From: CAZLMG01 sp964560765
GTDB lineage: Bacteria > Bdellovibrionota_B > Oligoflexia > Oligoflexales > CAZLMG01
Assembly: GCA_964560765.1 (NCBI GenBank)
Contig: CAZLMG010000012.1
Location: 50,358-114,357 of the forward strand
DNA: 64,000 bases
Direction of reading: 5' to 3'
Below the pieces are notes generated by a model. It ran no database searches and was not told where the DNA came from. It worked only from the letters and a program-made list of their open reading frames with translations. Positions within the stretch are counted from its first letter, which is position 1. Each line of letters begins with the position of its first letter. A program made the translations under genes and the position numbers. Shown here in pieces: positions 1 to 8,361 of this stretch.

Positions 1-1613
1 CCGGTCCTATCGGCATTGCCGGGATCATGGGCGGCACCTCGAGCGAAGTGAAAGACGACACCCATTCTGTTTTGATCGAGGTGGCGCACTTTAACGCGGT
101 GCAAGTGCGCAAAACCAGTAAGCGACTAGCGCTGCATACGGAAGCCTCACACCGCTTTGAGCGCGGAATCGATGTCAATGCGCTTCGCGACGTGGCCCAG
201 CGCGTGGCCACGTTGATCTGGAGCTGTGGCAAAGAACTGCACGAAACCGACAGCAGCCTTGAGCTACCAGTGGTTGCAGGCTCGCTCATCGAGCATTATC
301 CGAAAGCCATCGCTCCGGCACGTATCGCTTTGCGTCTGGAACGTTTGCGCCAACTGTCCGGCATGACACTGATCGATGCCCAGGAAGTGACTCGCCTCTT
401 GGAAAACCTGCAATTTAAGCAGCTCGACAGCACCGATGGACGACTGCTCTTTGAAATCCCCACCTGGCGCCTCGACATTGTGCGGGAAGTGGATTTGATC
501 GAGGAAGTCATCCGCCTCAAGGGCTATGAGCACGTTCCTGCCCATCTGCCAATGATGGAGATTGCACCGACACCAGAGGATCCATTCATTGATTTTATCG
601 ACGAGGCCAAACAGCTGCTGGCGCAACGGGGATTGCACGAGACCATCAGCTTTCCCTTTTTGGCCGCCGCCGATTTGGAGCGCTGCAACCTGGGTCCCAA
701 TCACCCTTTGCGCCACACGGTCACTTTGGCCAATCCCATCGTCGCCGATGTGGACCGGATGCAGACCAGCGTCGTTATCAATCTATTGAATGCAGTTAAA
801 GCTAATCATCGGCAGGGCGTCAAAGGCGTGCGCCTCTTCGAGTGTGGACGCGCTTACTTTGCCCCGAGCATCATCGCTGGCGCTCCTGGTTACAGCTTTT
901 GGGGACTCGCCACATCCCATGGGCGAACGCACAGTGCCCGCGCCCGCGCTGAGGTACGCGCTCTTGAACACACCATGTTCGCCGGCGTCCTAGACCAGCC
1001 GCTGACGCTACGCACGTGGCACGGCGCGGAAAGGCCCGTGGATTTTTTTGATGCCAAGGGTCTCATACAGACTTGGCTCACCGCACTCGGCATCAGCAAC
1101 ATCAGTTTTATCCGCGCCAATGCAGACGACCTCCCCTATCTGCACCCAGGGGCAAGCGCCACTATCATGAGTGGCAAACTCGTTCTGGGCTACATGGGGG
1201 AATTGCATCCACGTACGGCGCGCGCCTTTGAGTTCCCATTGGACGCCGCACCGTTGGTCTTCGAGTTCCACGCCGAGACATTGCTGCAGGCATGCCAGTC
1301 ACCTATGACCATACACGCTGATCTGGAAAAGTTTCCGCCCAGCACCCGCGACTTGGCGATTGTGGTTGAAGGCAAAGTGCAACATGCTGATATCGAGGGT
1401 GCGCTCGGTTCTTTCCGCAAACGGAATTTACAACATTTCCACCTGTTCGATGTCTTCACGGGCGGCAATTTGGCCGAAGGCCAAAAAAGCATGGCTTATG
1501 CCCTGACCTTTCAGTCAAGTAAGCGCACGCTCAATGACCAGGAAGTCGACAAGGAGTTTGAACTTCTCGTGCAGCACTTGCAGCAAACTGTCGGCGCAAC
1601 ACTGCGGGCATAA
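1..1613 (+). CDS. pheT: Phenylalanine--tRNA ligase beta subunit (C-terminal two thirds, 5' end outside window)
   Basis: Beta chain of the alpha2/beta2 cytosolic PheRS that charges tRNA-Phe. The reading frame is open from base 3 and begins inside the conserved GIAGIMGG motif of the B3/B4 editing region, so the gene starts upstream of the window; the ATG at 27 is internal. About 536 residues are visible of a family length near 800. Seen in order: the end of the B3/B4 region with HRFERGID, a B5 domain (about fragment residues 95-165), the catalytic-like core, and a C-terminal FDX-ACB anticodon-binding domain (last 95 residues, with FPPSTRDLAIVV). No clear terminator follows the stop. Identity is secure. 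Confidence 0.96.
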   Translation, partial: GPIGIAGIMGGTSSEVKDDTHSVLIEVAHFNAVQVRKTSKRLALHTEASHRFERGIDVNALRDVAQRVATLIWSCGKELHETDSSLELPVVAGSLIEHYPKAIAPARIALRLERLRQLSGMTLIDAQEVTRLLENLQFKQLDSTDGRLLFEIPTWRLDIVREVDLIEEVIRLKGYEHVPAHLPMMEIAPTPEDPFIDFIDEAKQLLAQRGLHETISFPFLAAADLERCNLGPNHPLRHTVTLANPIVADVDRMQTSVVINLLNAVKANHRQGVKGVRLFECGRAYFAPSIIAGAPGYSFWGLATSHGRTHSARARAEVRALEHTMFAGVLDQPLTLRTWHGAERPVDFFDAKGLIQTWLTALGISNISFIRANADDLPYLHPGASATIMSGKLVLGYMGELHPRTARAFEFPLDAAPLVFEFHAETLLQACQSPMTIHADLEKFPPSTRDLAIVVEGKVQHADIEGALGSFRKRNLQHFHLFDVFTGGNLAEGQKSMAYALTFQSSKRTLNDQEVDKEFELLVQHLQQTVGATLRA

Positions 1614-2002
1614 GCTACGACGATTTGACCACTGCGTGCGAGGCTACTGGTGACGTTACAACACCAGCTCTTGCACCTGTGGTTTACTTATCTTACCGCG
1701 AACTCACATTACCTCCGTCGTTTCGACATCGCAGACTCATGCGCATGCAGCCAACCTGACGGATGCCGCGTCAATATGGGCGATGCCTCTCCGTCACAAT
1801 GACCTTAAATCCGCTGCCAGGTGCGTTTGCGCGCTGCCTTGCGCCCCATTCGCGCCCAAGTAACAACTCAATGCGCACTTGGCACGTTCCTCGCACTCAT
1901 TCCTTTCTGGGTAACACAACTCGACCAAATGTTTGGTCGGTTGCCGGGGAACAAGTGGGTCGGACGCATGGGGCGCTGATCCAGTTTCATAGGAGGCGAG
2001 AT
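1614..2002. other. 389-bp intergenic region
   Basis: Between pheT and the DUF4360 gene I see no convincing gene. The open frame running back to 1763 lacks a ribosome binding site and signal peptide, whereas 2003 has both. The only notable element is a palindrome at 1922-1939. A promoter for the downstream gene presumably lies here but I cannot place it. Confidence 0.5.
1922..1939. promoter_or_regulatory. Perfect palindrome upstream of DUF4360 gene
   Basis: Arms CGACCAAA (1922-1929) and TTTGGTCG (1932-1939) are perfectly complementary with a 2-nt centre. The site lies 64 bp before the ATG at 2003. No T-run follows, so it looks more like a dimeric regulator site than a terminator. Which protein binds it is unknown. 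Confidence 0.35.
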
Positions 2003-2632
2003 ATGAAACAATGGGTTTACACTTCGATGATCGCGTTGGCGATGACATCCACCACAGCTTGGGGTTATGACGGTCCTAACCCCAGCGAGGTTTATGTCAA
2101 TGGCATCAACACTGGTGGTACAGGTTGCCGCGCAGGCACGGTTAGCACCTATCTTTCTGAGGACGCCAAGGCGTTCACACTGATGTTCGATGAATTTGTC
2201 GCCCAATCAGGCCCTGGCATTGCGCCGACCGAGAGCCGCAAATTTTGTAACGTCAACCTGGATCTGCATATCCCGCACGGCTGGCAGTTCACGGTGTTCA
2301 AGGTGGATTACATTGGCTACGCGTCACTTGGTCGCGGAGACCGGGCGATGCTAAATTCCACCTACCGGATTTCGGGCGCAACGGGCCGCACCAGTCAAGT
2401 GACATTCAAGTCTCAACTGGTGGGTGCCATGGAAGACTCGTACCAAATCAGCGATGACATCGGCATCGTATCCGACGTCTGGTCGCCCTGCGGTGTGAGT
2501 CGCGCCATGAACATCAAGACTGAGACACGGCTCTTGCCGCGAACAGCTCGCTCACCTGCGCTATTGACGGTTGATACCATCGATGGCGAGTTCAAAACGG
2601 TTTATAAGCTCCAGTGGCGCCGCTGCCGCTAG
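2003..2632 (+). CDS. Secreted DUF4360-family protein
   Basis: A 209-residue exported protein of unknown function. The start at 2003 is chosen because AGGAGG sits at 1991-1996 and translation begins MKQWVYTSMIALAMTSTTAWG, a typical signal peptide. The mature part fits DUF4360: a GCRAGTVSTYLSEDAKAFTLMF start, a central NVNLDLHIPHGWQFTVFKVDYIGYA segment, and paired cysteines (GTGC, KFC, SPCG, RRC). DUF4360 proteins are known from fungi and bacteria as small secreted beta-rich proteins with no assigned activity. The gene is apparently monocistronic, bounded by a terminator at 2655-2690. Confidence 0.85.
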   Translation: MKQWVYTSMIALAMTSTTAWGYDGPNPSEVYVNGINTGGTGCRAGTVSTYLSEDAKAFTLMFDEFVAQSGPGIAPTESRKFCNVNLDLHIPHGWQFTVFKVDYIGYASLGRGDRAMLNSTYRISGATGRTSQVTFKSQLVGAMEDSYQISDDIGIVSDVWSPCGVSRAMNIKTETRLLPRTARSPALLTVDTIDGEFKTVYKLQWRRCR

Positions 2633-2654
2633 GTTGACTCCCCAATTCTCTGCC

Positions 2655-2690
2655 GAGCGGCCGATTCATCGGCCGCTCGCTGCCTTTTTT
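2655..2690 (+). terminator. Rho-independent terminator after DUF4360 gene
   Basis: GC-rich stem GAGCGGCCG (2655-2663) with CGGCCGCTC (2670-2678), followed by TGCC and six T residues (2685-2690), 23 bp after the stop codon. Confidence 0.85.
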
Positions 2691-2691
2691 A

Positions 2692-2850
2692 TAAACTGGT
2701 GCCGTTTCCATTTTATCAAAGATCGCCACCTTGACTGGCAAAAGCTCTTTCAGATAGTCGTCATGCATAGCTCGCGCCCTGGAAGTTGTTAAGGGGTTGG
2801 AAGTGACATGGGGGTACCCAAAGCACATTTCACGGCGTCAGTTCATGGTC
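2692..2850. repeat. Dispersed repeat, copy 1 (inverted-repeat ends)
   Basis: Shares two conserved ends with the sequence at 28340-28569: a 15-bp left end (TAAACTGGTGCCGTT, 2692-2706) and a 70-bp right end (2781-2850) that differs at about five positions with no gaps. The interior is unrelated and shorter (159 bp overall against 230). The left end is an imperfect inverted copy of the right end, so the element resembles a non-coding MITE or REP-like unit. Its right end runs into the last codons and stop of crcB. Confidence 0.7.
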
Positions 2851-3212
2851 CAACGCCAAAAGATCCATGCGAGCAGCGTGCAGCCAACAATGGTCAAGCC
2901 GCCATAACTCATGGCCAGTGCCCAACGGCGCTCGTGGGCAAGATAAGCCATCTCAAAGGCAAAGCTCGACATTGTGGTCAGCCCGCCAAGGATGCCGGGT
3001 ATGAGAAAGGTACGCATGGCTGGTGACCACTCACTAGCGTGCGCCATGCACCAACCAATGGCTGCCGACCCGGCGTAATTGCACAAGAGTGTGCCAAGGG
3101 GCAGGCCTCGACTCCAAGCCATCGACAATTCATTGACCACCAAGCGCATGGTCGCACCAGCGGCGCCGCCGATCATGACCGAAAGTAGGTTGGCGGCAGT
3201 CGGTAGGTTCAT
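2838..3212 (-). CDS. crcB: CrcB/Fluc-type fluoride channel
   Basis: A 124-residue four-helix membrane protein that exports fluoride as an antiparallel dimer. Family motifs are clear: GGAAGATMR (residues 15-23), GTLLCNYAGSAAIG (40-53, the conserved Asn) and GILGGLTTMSSF (73-84, the central pore motif). The ATG overlaps the stop of the upstream lipoprotein gene as ATGA (3209-3212), which indicates translational coupling. No fluoride riboswitch was recognised upstream of the pair. The 3' end lies inside a dispersed repeat. Confidence 0.93.
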   Translation of the reverse strand: MNLPTAANLLSVMIGGAAGATMRLVVNELSMAWSRGLPLGTLLCNYAGSAAIGWCMAHASEWSPAMRTFLIPGILGGLTTMSSFAFEMAYLAHERRWALAMSYGGLTIVGCTLLAWIFWRWTMN

Positions 3213-4693
3213 GGCATGACATCAAAACGCAGAAATGAGCGATCGACCTCTGTGCCACCTTTTTTCCAGATAAATGCCAGACGATTCAATCCCGCGATGG
3301 GCTCAAATTCATAAGCGATGGGACCCGTTCCCGAGGCACGAACAGACTTGACGACTTTGCTATTGATGGCAATAGAAACCTCGACGTCGCCGTGCAGTCC
3401 CTCTTTGCGGTTCAGCACCAGCTTCGCCTTCTTGCCAAGATAAACGGCGCCGCTTGTTCCTCCATCCAACTCCACGTCAAAGCCCGGAAAGCGACCCCAG
3501 TTCGTCTGCCAAATGGGCTCCATAATATCCAGAGGTGGATTGTTGGGATTGGCACCAATGGACTCCGCCCAGAGGCTAATCACCGTTTTGGGATCCACAT
3601 GCGGGTTCGCCAGCGACTTGTTGCCATTGCCTGAAACGGGTTCCAGAGCGACCCAAACAAAATCCGGATGTGATCCCTGACTGCTGGCGTCCCACTCTCC
3701 ACCGATAACATTGCCCGATCCATCCAGTTCAAGAACATAGCGATAGGTCAATCGCTTAACGCTACGAGTCGGATACGTGCGCGGCTCTTGTCGCAGTGCC
3801 GCCTGATAAGAAACCGTCGTCGTCACGTGCGCAAATTCAGTGGCGTTCGGGTTAAACACATAGTTATTGCCGCTGGTGCCGATGTAGCCAAGGGCTTGGC
3901 TCGCACTTAAATTACGGGTAATGGTCGATTCATAGGCGAATAATGGAAAGTTCCACACCTGATAATTCTCAGATTGATCGAATACCAACGCATGCTTGAG
4001 TACCCCGATCCAATTGGCGATGGCCAAGTGAAAACTCGCCGGGTTGACGTCTTCGCACTCGCCCATGACGGTGACATCTTGTCGAGATGTGGGTCGCGTT
4101 TGAAAGGTACGCGATTCGCAGCGCCTGCCACCGAGAAACACGGACTTGGCGCTCATATAGATTTCGGCCAGCAACGCTTTGATGTCGTGCGGCTGAAAGG
4201 TCACGCCATCGCGTGTTACGGGTAAGCGCGGTTCGGCATGTCGTTGCGAGGCTGCGCTGAAGCCATTGCAGTGTCCGGCCCAGTCCGCATCCGGATCGTT
4301 GGCCGATCTGGTATGATTCGCTCGCTCCCAAGCGACGGCTTTGGACGTTCCGCCATGAAATGCTTGGTCGTACTTGCTCAAAGGTGACGGGCTGCCCACA
4401 TGCGTACCGCCATCGACTTCCGCATAGTAGCCACCGGCGTAAGGGATCTTGTCTGATTCAACACTGCCAGCCGGCGGCAGCTTTGAGAGATTCATTTCAA
4501 AGTTCTGATTCCAGATCAGATAGTGAAACTTTCCCGTCTGCCGAATCTCTGTCGTTGCGCTTGCGGCGCGTTCACGCTCGACCGCCGCGGGTGTATCCGC
4601 ACCACGCTCAACACCAGTACCCGATTGGCCAGCCACCTTGCAAGCGGTCGACCCGACGAGACAGGTCAGCAACCATGCGGGAACTGGTTTCAT
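3209..4693 (-). CDS. Lipoprotein with transglutaminase-elicitor-like (PF16683-type) domain
   Basis: A 494-residue predicted lipoprotein. I use the ATG at 4693, preceded by GAGGG, because it opens a signal peptide ending in the lipobox GSTAC (Cys18); the frame extends further upstream without such features. The core resembles the Phytophthora GP42/M81 transglutaminase elicitor family: WAGHCNGFSAAS (candidate catalytic Cys), NPASFHLAIANWIG (candidate His) and VWNFPLFAYE. A C-terminal beta-rich domain follows. Protein cross-linking or amide hydrolysis at the cell surface is inferred from family resemblance. It precedes crcB with a 4-bp ATGA overlap; the functional link is unclear. Confidence 0.7.
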   Translation of the reverse strand: MKPVPAWLLTCLVGSTACKVAGQSGTGVERGADTPAAVERERAASATTEIRQTGKFHYLIWNQNFEMNLSKLPPAGSVESDKIPYAGGYYAEVDGGTHVGSPSPLSKYDQAFHGGTSKAVAWERANHTRSANDPDADWAGHCNGFSAASQRHAEPRLPVTRDGVTFQPHDIKALLAEIYMSAKSVFLGGRRCESRTFQTRPTSRQDVTVMGECEDVNPASFHLAIANWIGVLKHALVFDQSENYQVWNFPLFAYESTITRNLSASQALGYIGTSGNNYVFNPNATEFAHVTTTVSYQAALRQEPRTYPTRSVKRLTYRYVLELDGSGNVIGGEWDASSQGSHPDFVWVALEPVSGNGNKSLANPHVDPKTVISLWAESIGANPNNPPLDIMEPIWQTNWGRFPGFDVELDGGTSGAVYLGKKAKLVLNRKEGLHGDVEVSIAINSKVVKSVRASGTGPIAYEFEPIAGLNRLAFIWKKGGTEVDRSFLRFDVMP

Positions 4694-4873
4694 CGGTACA
4701 TCCCTCGGATTAGAACAGGCGATTTTTAGCGCAGTTTCATTATAGTGCGGCGTGCGCAGCCATGCCACGAAAGCGGAGAAAAAACAGTGATGCGTGCTTT
4801 TGGCGATTCCATAAGCTGCAGCAGGAATCGTACGCATCTTTGGATGTTAAGCCGGATGAGTGACGGTTGTCAT

Positions 4874-5695
4874 CTAACGGTTATAGATCTGCTCAGATTC
4901 CTGACTAGTGATGATCGGCACCTGCAGCACACCGCGGCCCACTTCCTGGCCACGATGCGTATCAATCGGAATGCGGCCGCGAGTCGGTTTGTCAGCCTGC
5001 AGATAAGCCATCTTGGTGCTAAAGAGATAGGTGTCGTCGGTCAAGGCTTCGAGCCAGTGAACATTGCTGCGTTCGTCTGAGATGCTGTTCCACTGCCCCG
5101 CCGACTGGACGGCGTCCATCGACGGCAGGATCCACATGTGACCGGCCGCTTCGTCCCACTTCAAAGCATCATACTGGCGCGCACGAAACTGCCCCGAGAC
5201 CACGAGAAAGGCGGAAACCATATTGCTGTGCCCGTGCGGGGGAATGCAGGCGCCCCTCTGCACATGGGCGATCTTATTAATCAGACTCAACTGACCAGGT
5301 GCCGGGCGGCGTTCGGCCTCGGCGGTGTTTTCTCCGCGCAGGGGTGTACCGACAAAGACTTCATGACGGCCAAGTTTCGGCAGCTCATCCCGAAGGCGGT
5401 CAAAGTCCACATTCCGCAACAACGCCGGTAAGTCGACCTGCGAGTACAGCAGATCCATCTGTAGCTGCCATTGGGCTGGCGAAATGTTACCGGCGCGCAA
5501 CGACTCGGCCAAGCGATAAAGTCGCTCGATCCACGGCTCCAAGGCCGAAGTCGGCGACGCTGCGAGCAGGGACTGGCTCCATAGGCATTGAGCTAAGGCA
5601 CTTACCAGCAGCCCCTGGCCGCCTCGCATCAGTAAGGCTCGTCGAGAAAGCGATGAGACATCCGTCGGAATTGCGTTCAATGTTTGGCCAGTCAT
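4874..5695 (-). CDS. Tat-exported cupin-fold protein
   Basis: A 273-residue protein with a twin-arginine signal (LSRRALLMRGG near residue 17, then a hydrophobic stretch ending SLLAAS), suggesting export folded with a cofactor. The cupin core is visible around residues 145-175: GACIPPHGHSNMVSAFLVVSGQF carries the paired His typical of cupin metal sites, and a later segment completes the barrel. Substrate unknown; oxygenase-like chemistry is possible. It is transcribed towards the lipoprotein/crcB pair with a 180-bp gap in which I see nothing clear. Confidence 0.7.
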   Translation of the reverse strand: MTGQTLNAIPTDVSSLSRRALLMRGGQGLLVSALAQCLWSQSLLAASPTSALEPWIERLYRLAESLRAGNISPAQWQLQMDLLYSQVDLPALLRNVDFDRLRDELPKLGRHEVFVGTPLRGENTAEAERRPAPGQLSLINKIAHVQRGACIPPHGHSNMVSAFLVVSGQFRARQYDALKWDEAAGHMWILPSMDAVQSAGQWNSISDERSNVHWLEALTDDTYLFSTKMAYLQADKPTRGRIPIDTHRGQEVGRGVLQVPIITSQESEQIYNR

Positions 5696-5747
5696 GGGAA
5701 TTCGCCCTTTCGCGGTTCACCGGTCCGTACCACATTATCGGCACTTC

Positions 5748-5773
5748 CTGCGAGAAACGTTTGTTTTTCGCAG
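5748..5773. promoter_or_regulatory. Inverted repeat in divergent promoter region
   Basis: Ten-base arms (CTGCGAGAAA at 5748-5757; TTTTTCGCAG at 5764-5773), one mismatch, 6-nt loop, in the 118-bp region between the divergent cupin gene and the secreted protein gene at 5814. It could be a shared operator or a 5' hairpin. Confidence 0.3.
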
Positions 5774-5813
5774 CTCCGCATGCTAAGAGCCGCCCACACC
5801 TTTTGGGGGCCCT

Positions 5814-6365
5814 ATGAGTCGGCACGTCGCCACTTATCTTTTCTCAGTCGTTTTCGCAAGTTACTCGTTCGTCGCCGGCGCCCAGTCGCTAACGAATGAA
5901 GCTATCGGCCTCCGCGCCCCTGAGACTCCCGAAACCCGCTGGTTTCACGTCGCTTTTTCGGAAGAAGCGTCCCTGCTCATCAGTGGCTTTCTCAACGGCA
6001 AAGCGTCGGACCCGGTCAACAGCAAACAGATCGATTGCGATTGGCAGTCGAATTGGGATGGCGACCCCATTGGCTACGGCTGCGCCTTCGACATCGAGAA
6101 GACGGGTACGATTGTCGACTACGGCCCCAAAAACGGCTACCTCAACGCCACCGGCTCGCTACCTATTTCCGTATCGGTGCAGAAGTCGCGCCGCGATCGC
6201 CTGTCATTGCAGTTGGGCGGCAAAGGCGTGACCGCCATCGTCAATTGGTTAAGCGATGGCAAAAATCCTGATGTGCTGTCGAAGGGGAACCTGCTCTGTT
6301 CGAAGCAGCATGATGCGAGCTACAGCTGCTGGCTCATGCTCAATCGTCAGGGCGAGTTCCAGTAG
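5814..6365 (+). CDS. Small secreted protein of unknown function
   Basis: A 183-residue protein with a cleavable signal peptide (hydrophobic residues 6-21, then AGAQS). The mature part is polar, with four cysteines that could form two disulfides (DCDW, GYGCAF, LLCSK, YSCWL). I recognise no family. The stop is only 5 bp from the start of a radical SAM/SPASM gene, so the two are very likely co-transcribed and could form a substrate-modifier pair, which is inference only. Confidence 0.7.
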   Translation: MSRHVATYLFSVVFASYSFVAGAQSLTNEAIGLRAPETPETRWFHVAFSEEASLLISGFLNGKASDPVNSKQIDCDWQSNWDGDPIGYGCAFDIEKTGTIVDYGPKNGYLNATGSLPISVSVQKSRRDRLSLQLGGKGVTAIVNWLSDGKNPDVLSKGNLLCSKQHDASYSCWLMLNRQGEFQ

Positions 6366-6370
6366 GCAAA

Positions 6371-7333
6371 ATGCGACGTTTCCAGCGGATCTATATCGAG
6401 ATCAGCAACGTCTGTAACGTGCAATGCTCCTTCTGCCCTACCGTCGATCGGCAAAAGCAGGTGATGAGCGCTGGCCAGTTTCGCTCGGTCCTGGAACGGG
6501 TGGCACCACATACGAGCGAAGTCTATCTGCATCTCATGGGCGAACCTCTGGGTCACCCGCAATTGGCGGAAATCATCCAGGCCTGTACCGATCTGAAGGT
6601 GGCGGCGAAAATCACCACCAATGGCCTGCTGTTGATCGGGAATAAGGTGGATCTACTGCTACAGCCCATCGTCCGGCAGGTAAACTTTTCTCTACATAGC
6701 TTCACCGACAATTTTGCCGAGCAATCGCCGCGCACGTATTTGCAACGACTTTTCAAGTTTGCTGCCCGCGCCCGCCTGGAGCGCCCGGACCTCTACGTCA
6801 ACTTTCGACTGTGGGACTTAAACGAAGAACAACAGGGTTTAACAGTCAACGCCGCCATGCGGCAAATGATCAACGATGAATTCCAGGTGGACCTCGAACG
6901 CCTGCGCCAGGATGTTCGGCGTCGGAAGAAGGTGCTGTTGGGCGGGCGCATCGCCGCCCACTTCGATTCACGTTTTGTCTGGCCGGCGCTGGATGCACCG
7001 CGACAAGGAACGCGCGGTACCTGTCATGGGCTCGGCACACATGTCGGCATACATGCGGATGGTACGGTGGTACCGTGCTGTCTCGATAAAGAAGCTGTCC
7101 TGCGACTCGGAAACATTTTCGAACAGTCGCTCGACGAGGTGGCCGAGTCGCCGCGGGCTGAGGCTATGCGCGCGGGCTTTGAACGCGGAGAATTGGTGGA
7201 GGCTCTTTGCCAACACTGCCAATTTGCGACGCGGTTTCGCCGTAAGCTTAGCGCGGCTGCGGAACGCGCCGCAGACGCGGCAGGCCTCCGCCCCCATGCA
7301 GGGGTGGACGTTGCGCAAAACGCTCGCGCATAA
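6371..7333 (+). CDS. Radical SAM/SPASM-domain protein
   Basis: A 320-residue enzyme. The radical SAM cluster motif is CNVQCSFC (Cys15, Cys19, Cys22); a later GEP motif (LMGEPLGHP) and TTNG agree with SAM binding. The C-terminal SPASM-type region shows CHGLGTHVGIHADGTVVPCC and CQHC, which would bind an auxiliary cluster. Such enzymes modify peptides, proteins or small molecules; the substrate is unknown. The gene follows the secreted-protein gene by 5 bp. Its last 86 bp overlap the 3' end of the convergent metallopeptidase-like gene. Confidence 0.85.
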   Translation: MRRFQRIYIEISNVCNVQCSFCPTVDRQKQVMSAGQFRSVLERVAPHTSEVYLHLMGEPLGHPQLAEIIQACTDLKVAAKITTNGLLLIGNKVDLLLQPIVRQVNFSLHSFTDNFAEQSPRTYLQRLFKFAARARLERPDLYVNFRLWDLNEEQQGLTVNAAMRQMINDEFQVDLERLRQDVRRRKKVLLGGRIAAHFDSRFVWPALDAPRQGTRGTCHGLGTHVGIHADGTVVPCCLDKEAVLRLGNIFEQSLDEVAESPRAEAMRAGFERGELVEALCQHCQFATRFRRKLSAAAERAADAAGLRPHAGVDVAQNARA

Positions 7334-8255
7334 AGGATAAAACCTTTTCACCCTGCTCTTGCTGTGCCAGATACGATTCGGGCACGGAGGGAAAGAAATC
7401 AACATGCCGGCTTGGCGGTGAGGTTATGCCGAGAAATTGCCGATAGGCTTGTGTCTGCTTGGCGACGTCATCAGCCACCTGCAAACGCAGGTCATGGGCC
7501 TCAGCGATGGCCGCGTCCAGTGCGACTGCATCGCCCTTGGCGCTGGCGCTAGGATGACCTTTCGCCAGCAGAGCTTCCAACTGAAAGGTGCGCAAGATGG
7601 CCTGCAAAGCCGGATAATTAGCCACACCAACCAGGTTGTAAGGGTCTAGTTGCTGACTCTTGATAATGTCGGCCGAGTAGCGCAACTCGGCCAATACGGC
7701 CCGCGCCTCCGATTCCATGGTACCTTGCGGCGTCATCAGATAATTTATCGCGGCCAGCATGGCGGCTGGTCGGTCCAAGGACTTCTGCGCCTGCAGATAG
7801 TCGGCGATTTCGAGCGCGTGCTCCACATGTGCCCGTTCATGCGCCACGGTCATATCTTCGATGTGACGATCGAGAACGAGTAGCGGACGGCCGTTGGCTT
7901 GCACGGTAAAGCCCCCGGCCGAGAAACCTAGCTCTGTGTAGCGCACATCGGCACCCAGCTTCTTGACCAGCAATTCGGTCTCTTGTCGCATCCCGGCACT
8001 AAGCCGAGGAAATCTCTCGGCCCAATCGGCGCCCTTGGCCAGCACAGCTCCGCCGGTATACTCCGTGACGTCTTGCTGGATGCGCTGCATGACGAACTGG
8101 CAGCTCGGCTTGGGCAACTCGTTTTGGAACTGGATGGGGACAGATTGCAACTGCACAGCGATGCGTGACTCGAGCCACTCGCATTCCCGAACGCTGGCGA
8201 ACGCGGCGCTCGCCCAGAGAAAGAGGATGCTGCAAAGAAGTTTTGAAGTCTGCAT
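7248..8255 (-). CDS. Secreted putative zinc metallopeptidase (HERAH motif)
   Basis: A 335-residue exported protein (signal peptide about residues 1-20). A compact HExxH site, HERAH at residues 139-143, lies in a helix with a further His at 146, and an ESEARAVLAE helix near residue 190 could give the third ligand. A hydrolase is likely but the family is not recognised. The last roughly 28 residues (Arg/Pro/Gly rich) are encoded antisense to the radical SAM gene and look like a recent C-terminal extension. The next gene in the same direction is 106 bp upstream. Confidence 0.7.
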   Translation of the reverse strand: MQTSKLLCSILFLWASAAFASVRECEWLESRIAVQLQSVPIQFQNELPKPSCQFVMQRIQQDVTEYTGGAVLAKGADWAERFPRLSAGMRQETELLVKKLGADVRYTELGFSAGGFTVQANGRPLLVLDRHIEDMTVAHERAHVEHALEIADYLQAQKSLDRPAAMLAAINYLMTPQGTMESEARAVLAELRYSADIIKSQQLDPYNLVGVANYPALQAILRTFQLEALLAKGHPSASAKGDAVALDAAIAEAHDLRLQVADDVAKQTQAYRQFLGITSPPSRHVDFFPSVPESYLAQQEQGEKVLSFMRERFAQRPPLHGGGGLPRLRRVPQPR

Positions 8256-8361
8256 GCAATGCCCTCCCTCTAGCTATTTCCATGATGCCGCCTCCCGCCA
8301 ATGAATCATACCTGCCCGCGACTCATGATGAAAGGCGCGGCCCACCGCAGGCGAAAAAAAT

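Noticed and set aside
1763..2002. N-terminal extension of the DUF4360 protein
   Set aside because: No ribosome site at the upstream start, while 2003 has AGGAGG and a signal peptide.
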